DNA of 64,000 nucleotides from Calamus simplicifolius. Taxonomy: Eukaryota; Streptophyta; Magnoliopsida; Arecales; Arecaceae. The notes beneath the pieces were generated by a model. That model saw nothing but the letters and a program-made list of their open reading frames with translations. It ran no database searches and was not told where the DNA came from. The translations under genes and the position numbers were made by a program. The DNA lies in the NCBI GenBank assembly GCA_900491605.1, contig UESW01004768.1, positions 232,622 to 296,621 of the forward strand, in the 5' to 3' direction. Position 1 is the first letter of the stretch; every line of letters begins with the position of its first letter. Below are positions 42,452 to 54,308 of the stretch, in pieces.

Positions 42452-44497
42452 TGTTGGGAATTGTATCCTAAAGCCAATCATTTGATGATTGTGCTAATGA
42501 AAATTGTATATAAATTGATATATTAATAAAAGTTATTTGGCAGTTTATTCATTACAAGAACATCTTCTTAATACTCCTGATTGTAATGAAGCCCTTAGGA
42601 TCTTCCTTCACGATAAAGAAGGATTTATCTTTGAAGGTCCTCAAAAAGGTTCGCGACCATATGATATACTATGACAGGGCCATAGTACTATCAATTATAG
42701 GATGTTGTATATCATATTTTTTAGTTATCCTCTTAACCAAGGAGTTTAGAGACACTGGTATGACATACAGGTGAAAGTGTAGGAGTACATTTCACCGAAC
42801 GTGACTCATTTTCGGATACTCTACTGTCAAGAGTTAATCTGAGAAGATATAGGTATAAGTATCCTTCAAACCTGAAGATCACAACCAGTGGCTTACAAGT
42901 AACTCATTGTACTTAGGTGCCGGACCACCTGAATTTTTAATCCAGCTACGAAAGGTTACTGGGTGCAGTCAAGTACTTGTGGTAGTCAGTTGTGGATCAA
43001 GATAGAATTTGACCTATCCTGTTAAAAGGAGAAATGCTTGTGTTTCAATTTAGCAAGACCTTGGCCAAGGCACTTCATGTGAAAGTCACATGATCACTAA
43101 AATTGAAATCACTTTATGGATTTGCTATTTAGAGTTAACAGGCTCTTAAGCCATCCTTATCATTTGTGGTCAAGAGGATGAATTATATGGTAACTGTTTC
43201 TTAGGGTTCTTGGAGTTTGCTCGGCAACTCTTCGACCTATTCGAACGTCGGGTTCCATTGCTAGATGGGCACATCGATTATTATAGAAAGTTGTTTCTAT
43301 GCTACCGGCTTAGGTTCAAACCTAGAGAGTCACATGCATAAAAGTTTCCTAGGATGATCTGTTTGCTGATCAACGATTGAGAATCGTATATGATTTAATT
43401 AATCAATTTGATTGATTGAATTATATTAATTGGGTTAAGTACAAGTGAATAAGATTCAATTTAGTTTAAGTCTATTAGAAGGACTAATCAATTTCAAATA
43501 TTGATTTAAAATTAAACTTGATTTGGATTTAAATAGATTCAGGAGTAGCCAAATTTGATTTGGGCTAGGACCATGATCTATGTGGGTTCGGTCTAATAAA
43601 TTCAGATTAGCTTAAACCAAAAACTAAACCCAAACCTCTCTGAGAGATTAAATTCATATATAGAATTTAATGTCTTGCATTAATCTTCTCCAAACAATTC
43701 CGTCAGAATTCTAAAGTGTTAGAATTTATATGGAATAAATGCGCCTCTTTGTATTAACCAAGTGCTACGGTTCGATGACTCTTTGGTTTTTACCGAACTT
43801 CAGAATTAACCAAGCGCTACGGTTCGATGACTCTTTGGTTTTTTACCGAACGTCAGAATTAACCAAGTGCTACAGTTCGGCGTCTCTTTGGTTTTCGCAA
43901 AGCCACGAAATTCTAAATGTTAGAATTTAATGGGCTAGCTAAAAAGAGACTATAATAGAGGACATCCCTCACCAGATTATACACAAGAGAAAAACAACAC
44001 ACGATATGTCGTGAATTGATTTTCTAAAGAATTAGAATAGAAAATCCTGGTGATTCTGGTGCTAACGGAAGTGTGGAGGATCCTAGAAGAAGAATTCAAG
44101 TGGAAGGATTCAAGATTAGCAAAGTCATTTTCCGCGAGCTAGCACTCCTGGGAATCCGATCATTCGGGGCTTCGCGTGGACGATACTAGAGGCCGGACGA
44201 TTGAACGACTGCAGAGCATAACATGATTTACCAATTGCCTTTAAGGTAAGTGATATGATCTCTAGATCTTAAAGCATGCTTCAAGAAAAGAAGTATGACT
44301 TCTTGCCTTGAAGATTAAGACATGATCTTGATAGTTTTATTTATATGCATATTTTGGATTAATGGATCCTATATACAAGGCAAAGATATGATCTTTATGC
44401 ATGTTAGATAGATTAGTATGTAATCTTTAAATTTTCGCATTGATAATTATTATCAATTTTTAAAACATGCATGCCTCAGAGATTGTTTCTCCCTACA
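42452..44497 (+). repeat. Solo LTR F2, complete, inserted in element C ORF3
   Basis: 2046 bp from TGTTGGGAATTGTATCC to TCTCCCTACA, flanked by tgaag at 42447-42451 and 44498-44502. No primer site, coding region or second LTR lies inside, so it is best read as a solo LTR left by recombination. It is homologous to F1. It has about three 57-bp tandem units (43745-43915) and an altered TATA (TATAATAG near 43953). The family is not identified. Confidence 0.85.
43745..43915 (+). repeat. About 57-bp tandem repeat in F2, three units
   Basis: Units of the type AATTAACCAAGTGCTACGGT..CTCTTTGGTTTTTACCGAAC. Corresponds to 19545-19690 in F1. Confidence 0.85.
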
Positions 44498-44502
44498 TGA
44501 AG

Positions 44503-45463
44503 AAGTGCTCGGTCCAGCACCAGATGGTCCCACAACTGATGGTCCAGCAGTAGACAGTCCAGGGACATCCTGATCTCTGGCCTCCTCAGTTCTGGCTTCT
44601 TGTCCTTTCCTTTGCCACTGGCCATTTACTTTCCTGAATCCCATTCTATGAATAGTGGAGATGTTGTAGTAGTCAGTATATCTGATATTCCTTTGCAGTT
44701 CATTCTCCATTATCTTCACTCCATGGCTTCTGAATACTAGTGTAAGAACCATACCATATGGCAGTGTAGATCTTTTCTTTGTAGCTGCCTCTGCCATATA
44801 ACCAATCATCATTCCGGCCAAATTTACTGGTTGACCAGTGATGATACAGTCCATCATAAGAATGTCTCGCTCTGAGACATACTCAAATCTTCCAATCTTA
44901 GGAAATAGGATTCTCCCACAAATATTATGAAGTAATCGAAGTTCCAGGTTGAGTTGTTTTGCCATTACCTCCTCAAATTCAGAAACTTCTCTTCCAAGCA
45001 TCCTTGACAGGGCTCCACCTCTGTCATCATGCTAACATGCAGTCAAACCAACAGTGGGCATCTCCAAAAGATTTCCTAGCGACTCTGTAGTGATTACCAC
45101 TTTGGTTCCACGCACAAAACTCACAAGACCTCCTTCCCCTCTACATAAATCACTATAGAATTCTTTCACGAGGGCAGGGTAGGTCGGAACATCTAGTGAG
45201 CAAATCTTTTCCCAACCCATCTCTTTTATTTGTCTCCCTATTGAAAAACCTTCCGATTCAAATAGGTTAAAATCTACCTTCCTTCTTGTAGTGATAACCT
45301 TTCCAGCCAACAAGTCGACGCGGGAGGATGATGGAGAAGCTTCCGGAGTGGAAAAAGAGGAAGACGAAGAACTGGAAGAAGATTCCTTCTCGGTTCTTCG
45401 AACGGAATGTCTCCCGGTGGGAACGGCCGTGCCAAACACGGATCCTCGCCTTTTGGGAGCCAT
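44503..45463 (-). pseudogene. Element C ORF3, N-terminal part
   Basis: The ATG at 45463 is in a CCAATGG context (MAPKRRGSVFG). A Ser-rich segment is followed by the conserved domain from RRKVDFNLFESEGFSIGRQI to GNLLEMPTVGL and one stop near 45030 (TAG). It continues with ALSRMLGREVSEFEE, the QPVNLAGMMIGYMAEA and STLPYGMVLTLVFRSHGVKI blocks, HRMGFRKVNGQWQRKG and a Gly/Pro/Ser linker, where F2 is inserted. There is only one nonsense codon besides the insertion. No signal peptide or membrane helix. The function is unknown. Confidence 0.87.
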
Positions 45464-45569
45464 TGGAGATCAATGGAAGTTGAAATCAGGGATTTTGAAG
45501 AGTTTAAAAAAGTTTGGAAAGTTTTGGAGAGGGATTTGAAGGGGATTGAAAAGGCATAGGGTCGTTTGA

Positions 45570-45775
45570 GGTGTCGACTCTGCCCTAATAAAGTGATGAT
45601 TTTTCACTTAGAGTCGACTCCCGCAAAGTAAGGTGTCGGCTCCGAAAAAAAAATCAGTCGGCACTCGAATTAGAGTCGGCTCTGTAGAAGCCAGAGTCGG
45701 CTCTAATGAGCAGACAGAAAGCTCTAAAGAAAAAGGTGTCGACTCCAAAATTGAAGGTGTCGACTCCACAATAGT
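45570..45775 (-). promoter_or_regulatory. GTCGAC motif array upstream of ORF3, element C
   Basis: About eight GAGTCGACTC / GTGTCGGCTC motifs lie between the pol end (45965) and the ORF3 ATG (45463). It ends next to CCCTAATAAAGTG (minus: TTATTAGGGCAGAGTCGAC), which is conserved in A. Confidence 0.62.
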
Positions 45776-45964
45776 TTCAGTAAAAAAAAATTGAATTTCA
45801 AGGATCTGAAGCTAATTTAATTCATCATCAAAATCTAGATAAATTCTCCTTAATAATTGGGGAATCAATGAATCAAACTTCTAGATAAATTTTCTTATAA
45901 GGTGTAGAAGATTTTTAAGAAATCTACCGCAATTTAGATAGTTGACCTTGAGAGTTTCAAAAAA

Positions 45965-48900
45965 TCAATCAAAAGGATCACAAACTCCTAATTCTCCTCT
46001 AAGATAACAAAATCTCTCCTCACTCAAAGGTTTGGTAAAAATATCAGCAAATTGATCATTAGTGTTCACATAATCAAGACAAATATCATTATTAGCTACA
46101 TGTTCTCTAATATAGTGATGTCTAATTTCTATGTGTTTAGTTCTTGAATATTGAATTGGATTCTTAGTTAGATTGATTGCACTAGTATTATCACATATAA
46201 TAGGAATTTTATCAAGTGTGATGCCATAATCTTCAAGTTGTCGCTTAATCCAAAGGATTTGAGCACAGCAGCTTCCAGCCGCAACATACTCTGTCTTAGC
46301 AGTGGATAGTGCAACCAAATTTTGCTTCTTGCTAAACCAAGAGATTAAGTTACCTCCTAAAAATTGGCATGCACCACTTGTACTTTTTCTATCTAATTTA
46401 CATCCAGCATAATCAGAGTCAGAATAAACAATCAAATTAAGTGTTGAGTCTCTAAAATACCATATTCCTACATTTTTAGTTCCATTTAGATATCTAAAGA
46501 TTCTTTTAACAGCAATAAAATGTGATTCTTTAGGTTCAGATTGGTATCTTGCACATAAACAAACAACAAACATAATATCAGGTCTACTTGCAGTTAAGTA
46601 AAGTAGAGATCCGATCATACCTCGGTAATATTTTTGATCTATTTTCTTACCATCTTCATCTTTGTCCAGCTTGCATGAAGGACTCATCGGCGTGTCAAGA
46701 GGTTTAGCATATTCCATATCAAACTTCTTAAGTATTTCCTTCGTGTACTTTGCTTGGTTAATGAAGATTCCAGCTTTTTTTTGTCTAATTTGAAGTCCAA
46801 GGAAGAAGTTAAGTTCTCCCATCATGCTCATCTCGAATTCTCCCTGCATTAATTTAGCGAATTCTTGGCAAAGACGATTGTTAGTAGCACCAAAGACAAT
46901 ATCATCAACGCAAATCTGTACAACCAATAAATTCATTTCTTTTCTTTTTAAAAACAAGGTTTTATCAACATTTCCTCTTGTAAATTTATTTTCAATCAAA
47001 ATTTACTTAATCTATCATACCAAGCTCTAGGAGCTTGTTTTAAACCATAAAGTGCTTTATGTAATTTAAAAACATGGTTTGGAAATTCATGATCTTCAAA
47101 ACGAGGAGGTTGTTCAACATAAACTTCCTCATTTATAAAACCATTTAAAAATGCACTTTTAACATCCATTTGAAATAAGTTGAAATTCATATGACATGCA
47201 AATGCAAGCAATAGTCTAATAGCTTCTAATCTAGCTATAGGAGCAAAAGTTTCATCAAAATCTATTCATTCTTCCTGATTATATCCTTTTGCAACTAGCT
47301 TAGCTTTATTCCTAATGACAATGCAATTTTCGTCTAATTTATTTCTAAAAACTCATTTAGTTCCTATTATAGGGTGGTCTTTAGGTCTGTCTACCAAGGT
47401 CTATACCTTATTCCTAGTGAATTGGTTTAACTCTTCTTGCATAGCTAACATCCAATTGCTATCTCTTTCAGCTTCTTCTATGGTTTCAGGTTCTATTTGA
47501 GATACAAACGCAAGATGATTATTAATATTTCTCATGGATGATCTAGTTTTTACTCCTTGAGATGGATCACCTATGATCAAATCCCTTGGATGATCATGAG
47601 CATATCTCCAATCTCTAGGCAGATCTATATCATTATGAGTAGTATCAATAACATCAGCCAAAGGTAAATCCTCTTCTTTAGTTTCTTGATCATGATCTGA
47701 AGATACATCCAATTTTTCAATACCTCTTTCAAGTAAACTTATATCTTTCTCATCATCAATCTTTCCCGAACTTGATGCTAAAGATTCATCAAAGACTACA
47801 TGAATCGATTCTTCTACAACTAGACTCTTCTTATTGAATACTCTATAAGCTTTACTAGATGTTGAATATCCTAAGAAAATGCCTTCATCAGATTTAGCGT
47901 CAAACTTTCCAAGATTATCTTTACCATTGTTATGGATAAAGCATCTACAACCAAATGCATGAAAGTAGCCTAAGTTGGGTTTCCTATCATGTCATAGTTC
48001 ATAGGGTATTTTCTTAAGGATAGGTCTGATTAGGGCTCTATTTAGGATGTAACATGCTATGTTAATAGCTTCCGTCCAAAAGTATTTAAGGAGTTTGCTT
48101 TCACATAGCATAGTACGGGCCATGTCTTCTAGAGTCCTATTTTTCCTCTCTACAACTCCATTTTGTTGAGGTGTTCTAGGTGCAAAAAAATTATGATGTA
48201 TGCCTTTTTCAAAATAGAATTTTTCAAATAAGTGATTTTCAAATTTAGTTCCGTGATCACTTCTCAGAGACACTATGGTAGTGTTTTTCTCATTTGTGAC
48301 TTTCTTGAAAAATTTTAGAAATATTGAGAAAGTCTCATCTTTATGAGCCAAAAATATTACCCAAGTGAATCTAGAGTAATCATCTACTATTACAAGACCA
48401 TACTTCTTTTCTCCTAGACTAGTGGTTCTAGTAGGTCCAAAGAGGTCCATGTGCAGTAGCTCAAGGGGCCTAGTAGTTGAAACAATATTCTTAGATTTGA
48501 AAGAACTGCTTGTTTGTTTACCAAATTGACATGCATCACAGATTCGATTATTTTCAAAATCTAAACTAGGAATACCTTTAACTAAATCTATTTTCAGAAT
48601 TTCGAAATTAAGTGTGTGCTAGCATGACCTAGTCTACGATGTCATAGCCATCCAATCTCATTCATCTTAGCATTATCAGCAACTAAGCAATGATTACTTG
48701 AGGATAGGTTATTCAAATCAATTAAGTATACATTGCCATAATGTTTTCCAACAAGAATAATGCTACTATCAATGGGATTAGTGACAGTGCAAATAGAAGC
48801 TTCAAAAGAAACTTTGAAACCTTTATCACACACCTAGCTAATACTAATCAAGTTATGCTTTAATCCATTAACATATAATACATTATCAACATAGATAGAT

Positions 48901-49079
48901 GGAGTAATTTGAATCTTACCAATGCCCATGATATGGCCTTGACCATTATCATCAAAAGTAACTACTCCACCTTTTTTCATCTCAAGGGTGATGAATTGAT
49001 CTTTGTCACCCATCATATATCTTGACCAACCACTATCAAGATACCATTTTCTTTTCAGTCCAATGGCTGCAAGACACTC
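45965..49079 (-). pseudogene. pol: Element C pol: protease, integrase, RT, RNase H, with stops
   Basis: The pol frame starts right after the gag junction at 49080/49079. Protease has KRKWYLDSGWSRYMMGD (DSG kept, two neighbouring changes). A stop near 48834 and another near 48640 (TGA for TGG) interrupt the pre-integrase part. The integrase core (48450-47992) keeps MDLFGP, RSDHGTKF and NGVVERKNR, so its three catalytic residues are intact, and ends in a stop (TGA for TGG). RT has LLVVQICVDDIVFG: the tyrosine of YVDD is cysteine. RNase H (KLDRKSTSGACQFLGGN) and the tail to CDPFD end at 45965. The last 344 codons are one open frame. Confidence 0.92.
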
Positions 49080-50131
49080 CTCATCATTGTCCGTCCTGAA
49101 GCAAAGATTGGCTATTTCTTTCTTTTCATCTTCTTCAGAACTTGAGCTTTCCGAATCACTCCAGGTAGCCATCATAGCCTTCTTTTGAATCTCCGGGGGG
49201 CCTTTTTGAGTTGAGGACATTCAGATTTGAAATGTCCCAGTTTCTTGCATTCAAAGCAGATTATTTCCTTTTCTTTTTCTTTGTCCTCATCTTTCCTAAC
49301 AAAGGGTTTTTTCTTTTCAAATTTCTTCTCCTTCATGAATCTCTTGAATTTCCTTGTGATGAGTGCCATGTCCTCATCATCACTGTCATCTTCAGATTCA
49401 TCGGAGTCTTCCTTACATTCTAAAATTTTGAGAGCCATAGTCCTTTTCTTCTTTGACTCATCCTCATTAACATGTTGCTTGACTTGAAGCTCATGAGTCA
49501 TCAAGGATCCTAAAAGTTCTTCTAGAGGTAAAGTGCTCAGATCTTTTGCCTCTTGTATTGCAGTGACTTTAGCTTCCCATATCCTAGGCAAAGAACGTAA
49601 CACCTTTCTCACAAGATTAGAGTTATCATAAGATTTACCAAGGCTTTTTAAACCATTAACAATGTCCGTAAATCTTATAAACATATCAGAAATAGATTCA
49701 CATGCATCCATTTTGAACAATTCATATTTATGAACAAGCATGTTAATCTTGGATTCCTTTACCTGATTGGTTCCCTCATGGGTAACCTCTAATTTATCCC
49801 AAATTTCTTTAGCAGACATGCAAACAGATATACGATTAAATTCATTTGCATCTAAAGAACAGTACAAAATATTCATAGCCTTGGCATTTAGTTGTGCCAA
49901 TTTCTTATCATGTTCATCCCATTCTGTTTCTGGTTTAGGAATTTCTTTGCCATTAAGTCTTGTAGTGGGTGTGTGAGGTCCATTGACTATAATACTCCAT
50001 AGATCATAGTCAAGTGCTTGAATAAAGATTTTCATTCTAGCTTTCCAATAAGAATAATTAGAACCATTAAATAAAGGAGGACAATTTGTAGATTGTCCTT
50101 CAGAAAAGGTTGAGCCAACTTGAGCTGCCAT
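49080..50131 (-). pseudogene. gag: Element C gag, short form fused to pol
   Basis: The ATG at 50131 (MAAQVGSTFSEGQSTNCPP) opens 319 codons without a stop: the gag start motif FNGSNYSYWKARM, helical capsid-like part, acidic and lysine-rich parts and an intact zinc knuckle CFECKKLGHFKSEC. A 1-bp change in a G-run near 49195 shifts the frame. The reading then continues MATWSDSESSSSEEDEKKEI..DNDE and goes directly into ECLAAIGLKRKWYLDSG, the protease. The coiled coil, second knuckle and gag stop found in A, B and E are missing exactly between their splice sites. Confidence 0.9.
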
Positions 50132-50178
50132 TTGGATCTTTAACTCTTGATTGTTAGATCAAGGAAGAATGAGCACTA

Positions 50179-50190
50179 GCTCTGATACCA
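50179..50190 (-). other. Primer binding site, element C
   Basis: TGGTATCAGAGC on the minus strand, two bases inside the 5' LTR. Confidence 0.95.
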
Positions 50191-50192
50191 AT

Positions 50193-51616
50193 TGTTGTCC
50201 CAGATAGCAACCCAAGAGGGGGGGTGAATTGGGTCTTTTAAAAATTTTAAACACTTTTGAAGTAAAACCTCCAACTTAAAATAAATCACAGATATGCAAT
50301 AGTTAAGACATAATATGCAAGGAGAAGATGAAGTGGAAGAGACAAAGAGACAAGCACGATAAACACTAAAATTTTATAGTGGTTCGGTGTACCTACACCT
50401 ACGTCAACTCTCAAGTACCTCTTGGGTCCACACTATAATCAATCTTGATTACAGCAGAGTTGTTTTACAAGATCACAACTCAAACTTGTTATTTTCTCGG
50501 GTGCACAACAAACCCAGCTAGTTTCCAATGATCACCAGCACAAAAACCTTACACACAAGCAACTGCTTGCACAAGGCAAACTGCCTCAACTGATTCAATC
50601 ACCTGATTGACTCAGTTCACAAGAAGAATAAGAATGTTTAATACAATAACTGCTCCTTAAATGAGCAAATAAGACAAGTTAACTAATCAAACAAAGAGAT
50701 GAGAAATAAAAGCATGATTTGCAGATTTTTATGGCTTGATTCTTCTCCTCTTTCTTGCTTTTGAATGGATCTTCCTTGAGTATTCTCTTGAAGCTCGAAA
50801 GATCAATTGAAGAACAGGAACTAAGGCTTGCTCGTTTGCTTCTTCAAACTTGGAAATCTCCTCAAAATGAAAGTGTAAAGATTTGGAATTTCTCTCTTTC
50901 TTTTCAGGGAATCAATACGATTTTTCCTTTGATTTTTTCTCTGATTTTTCTCTCAAATTTTTCTCTTCTTTTTCTTCTCTATTTTTCTTATTTTTCTCTT
51001 TTTAAATGGTCATATTCATCATCCTTTTATAGATCCTTCCAATACTAAGAATAGATGAAAACTATCCGTTAGAATCAAAGTGGAAGAAAAATTAGGAACA
51101 AATAAGGTAATAGCCACTGAGATTTAAAGTAAAAAGTAGGTTTAGAGACGTTTTGACATATCTGAAAGTCGATTCTGACAATTTGGAGTTGGCTCTGACT
51201 TTCCTGGGGTTGACTCTAACTTGAAATCCCCAAACAGCCTGATTTGGAGTATTCTCTAACTTTTCTGGAGTCGATACATTTTGCTTCTTGAGTCGACTCT
51301 AACTTTTTGTGGTCGACTCTAACTTGAGACCCAAAAAGTCATCTTTCTATTTTTCTGTTAGAGTCGACTCTACAGGTTTCAGGTGTCGACTCTAGTCCGT
51401 GCTGTTTTCCGGAGTCGACTCTGTGATTCTAGGTGTCGGCTCTAATATCTGCAATCTTACCTTGACATTGGAATTGAGCTCCGAACTTGATTTCTCTTGA
51501 GATTTTGATCATTTAAACAAGTTATAAACTGAAACATTTAATCAAAATCATTAGTAATTTCATGAGTTATACTCAAATAGTTTTATTTATCATCAAAATT
51601 AATAATTGGGTCAACA
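50193..51616 (-). repeat. Element C 5' LTR (right copy)
   Basis: 1424 bp. TATA box at 51023-51032 (minus). Motif array with cores at 51168, 51188, 51209 | 51249, 51270, 51292, 51312 | 51363, 51385 | 51414, 51435. Confidence 0.94.
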
Positions 51617-51621
51617 CCCTC

Positions 51622-52132
51622 TTTTGCTAGAATAGGCTCTGTGAACGGTAGGCGGGTGCGCCGTTGCTGAGTGGGCATCGTGAATACCGGCAACTGTATG
51701 GTATGTTGGTAATTGCCCGTGATTCTTGCCATAATAGGCGGGCAAGCCATGCTGTAGTTTGTGCTTTAAATCATTGCACCCTATATTTGGAGTTGATTCC
51801 ACGAGAGAGAGCATGCCGAGATTGAGGCCAAGGCGGGGCCCAAGGCCGAGGCGGGATTCAAGACCGAGGCCGAGGCAGGACTCGGAGCTTGAGACCGAGG
51901 CCGAAGTCGAGGCCAACACCAGGGCGAGGTCCGAGGCCGAATCCGAGGCCGAAGCTGAGGCCGAGCTGAATCCAAGGTAGAAGCCGAAGCCAAGCCGAAT
52001 CCGACGCCGAAGCCGAGGCCGAAGCAAGGCCGGAGCCGAAGTCGAGCTCGAAACTAGCCGAAATCATTACTTTTGTTCAAAAAATTATGCAGGCCATTAC
52101 CGTACCACCTGATTATGTGATTAGCCACATTA
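51622..52132 (-). repeat. Element D 3' LTR, second part
   Basis: Continues from 40064 after element C. It ends ..GCCACATTA just before GATGCCCCTCCGCCCCCG, which matches the LTR/polypurine boundary of G (..CATATCA|GATGCCCCCTCGCCCC). It contains a degenerate GAGGCCGA array. Confidence 0.8.
51808..52062. repeat. Degenerate GAGGCCGA-type short tandem array in element D LTR
   Basis: About 250 bp made of 6-12 bp GAGGCCGA / GAAGCCGA / GCCGAGGC variants. It lies at the place occupied by the 90-bp GC-rich array in G's LTR, whose unit also starts CCCGAGGCCGG. Confidence 0.85.
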
Positions 52133-52621
52133 GATGCCCCTCCGCCCCCGAGATGGGTGAGCGTGCTCCTACCATTGAAAGGGGGCATTTTATCACATGG
52201 TGGCTAATCTTCAGGCACCACGCATCAAGGGCCGTCCTTCCCTTAATGATGCATCAGACGCTGCAACGCCATTATCTCGCCCGCCTCGATCATTGAGATC
52301 GAGGAGGATTTCCCTCGAGCGCTAGGCAGGCGCATCATTGCGGTGAGGGCACCGTTGTCCCGTCATTGGTGGTGCCCTTCGTACTCTACGCTCCAGGTGG
52401 TTGCCGTAGTGATCTCTAATAGGACGTAGCCGCGTGGCCAACTTAGGGGTAGGCAGGATGATTTGAAACGCGGATATAAAAGGGGATCGTCCTGGATGCG
52501 GGCTGTTTCCACTGCTTTTGTCTTCTTCTCTACCCCAATATTGTTCAAGCCTGTTCGTCTTCTACCTCCATTCTTTCCTTCCGAGTTCTCTCTCAGGTTT
52601 GAGTTCCTCAAGTCAGTCCCC
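52133..52621 (+). promoter_or_regulatory. Element D region before antisense gene, with TATA box at 52475-52482
   Basis: The polypurine tract (minus strand) lies at 52133-52150. TATAAAAG at 52475-52482 is 140 bp before the antisense-gene ATG (52622), at the place where a plus-strand promoter is expected. No gene is seen in the rest. Confidence 0.6.
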
Positions 52622-53621
52622 ATGGCTTCCTCTTCGCTCTCTTGTTCTATTTCAGACTCCGGGGGTTACTTCCCTGATCTCCCTTAACCTTCCGTATCCT
52701 CTCCTATGCCCAGTTGGTCCACCTCTGCAAAGGGGGCTTCATCGGGGCAGCGGTGAGCTACCGGGCGACCTACCGGAAATCGTCCGACCGCCGGACGGGC
52801 TCGTGTTCAGCACCATCCGGCCGCCGCCGGCCCATCTTCTTTTGCGAAACAGTCCCCTGAGTGGACTGCCTCTGTCATGACCATCCAGAAGATTATCAAT
52901 CTCAGGGCTCAATATCAAATTCCTACCGATCTTTGTCTCTATCGGCCCCTTCCTGAGGATAGAGTAACCTCCTCCTACCCTGGTCGGGTTACTCTTTATG
53001 AATCCTACTTTAAGGTTGGCCTTCGTATTCCTATCCATCCCTTCATACTTAACATATTAGATAGATATTCAGTAGCTCTGGCATAGTTGGTCTCAAACTC
53101 TATTCGGACTCTTGTTGGCTTCTTAGTATTATATCACATTCATGGGATAGAGGCTACGATTTCTCTCTTCCGTAGCTTCTACACCCTTAGGAAACAATCA
53201 GGGTGCTGATCCTTCGCCCCTAGACCCACTAGATCCCTTAGACTGTACCTTCCTTCTTCCATCAAAGGTTGTAAAGATAGGTTTTTCTTCGCCCAAATTG
53301 AGGGAGTAAACACCGAGTGGGGAATCCCCAACATTGAGGCCAACAAGGACCCCACAATCCTTCCGAGAGATCGAGAGGCATTCGGACAGTTGATTACTGT
53401 CGACGTCCCTCGATGCAACCAGCTGCTAGCCGAGGAGAATCTTCGGCTAGCAGGCCTTATTCCTGGTGTTGGTGAGCAGCAATTTCCATTCTTGCTCTTT
53501 TCCTTTATCCTTCCTCTTTTTTTTATAAGTTCTTTGATCTGCAGGCATGGTGCCCTCGCTCCAGACAATAAGAAAGGTTATCACCAAGAAGAGAAAAGCA
53601 CAGGTAGATGGGGCCCCTACC
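52622..53621 (+). pseudogene. Element D antisense gene (aORF), exon 1 and start of exon 2, broken
   Basis: ATG at 52622 (MASSSLSCSIS). Early stops at about 52685 and 52755 are followed by the conserved domain MTIQKIINLRAQYQIPTDL (52877), RVTLYESYFKVGLRIPIHPF (stop at 53084) and FFFAQIEGVNTEWGIP (53280). Intron 53472-53544 (GTGAGC..CTGCAG) is at the same codon phase as in G. Exon 2 starts GMVPSLQTIRKVITKKRK and is cut by element E at 53621. It resumes at 63918. Confidence 0.82.
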
Positions 53622-53816
53622 TGTTGGGGAAATTATTGAGAAATTATTTACCCAATTAATTAATTTTGATGATTAACAAAAGCCATGAGTATATTCCTTG
53701 TGTTTCTGATAGATTTGACAAGTGTTTCAGGAATTAAGATCAATTATTTATCCAAATGGTACTTAGAAATCAGTTTTGAATTGAATTTCAATAGAATTTA
53801 TCTAAGTTCAGAACTT

Positions 53817-54149
53817 GGAGCCGACACCTAACAGTCTCGAGCCGACTCCATAGCGTATTAGAATAGTTCAGGATTTTTGGCATGGTTTGGAGTCGACACC
53901 TAGAGTTTTGGAACTGACACCCAAAGTTTCAGAGCCGACACCCGACCTGGTAGAGCCGACTCTAACCTGAGTTATAGAGACTATTTTCGGAGCATTTCTT
54001 GGAGCCGACACTTCCGATTTTGGGAGCCGACTCCAGTCAGCGGGGAGTCGACACTTTGCAAAGTAGGAGCCGACTCCACATCGAATTGATTTTTATTATT
54101 TATGGAAAGATGATTTGGAGCCGACACATGAAAAGTTGGAGCCGACTCC
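53817..54149 (+). promoter_or_regulatory. Phased motif array in element E 5' LTR (2-4-4-2)
   Basis: Twelve GGAGYCGACWCC-like motifs at 53817, 53838 | 53889, 53910, 53931, 53952 | 54001, 54023, 54044, 54066 | 54117, 54138. Steps are 21-22 bp and block gaps are 51, 49 and 51 bp, the same layout as in A although E's spacer sequence differs. Confidence 0.75.
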
Positions 54150-54299
54150 AACCCATCAAGGACGATTTTCAAAAGTGCCAGATCAGCTCTAACAGATATA
54201 TTTTCTCACCTAACTCTCAACGGATCTATTTTCTTGCGTGGAGAATCATCCAAGGTACTTTGTAACGACTATTTCTCACCTAATCTCAGATTAAGACTC

Positions 54300-54308
54300 T
54301 ATATAAAG
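54300..54308 (+). promoter_or_regulatory. TATA box of element E LTR promoter
   Basis: TATATAAAG, about 150 bp after the motif array; also at 63059-63067 in the 3' LTR. Confidence 0.75.

Larger units (their letters stand above)
40065..51616 (-). mobile_element. Element C: full-length SIRE-type copia, intron-less between gag and pol
   Basis: Ends TGTTGT..CAACA, target duplication ccctc at 40060-40064 and 51617-51621. The LTRs (1427 and 1424 bp) differ by roughly 4% in the first 280 bp by hand count. The order on the minus strand is gag, pol, motif array, ORF3, purine-tract spacer. Unlike A, B and E it lacks the segment between gag exon and pol. Solo LTR F2 interrupts ORF3. Confidence 0.95.

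Noticed and set aside
51759..52067. Overlapping 70-138 codon frames of Ala/Ser/Leu/Arg or Glu/Ala/Arg in both strands
   Set aside because: Caused by the GAGGCCGA short tandem array, which is open in several frames.
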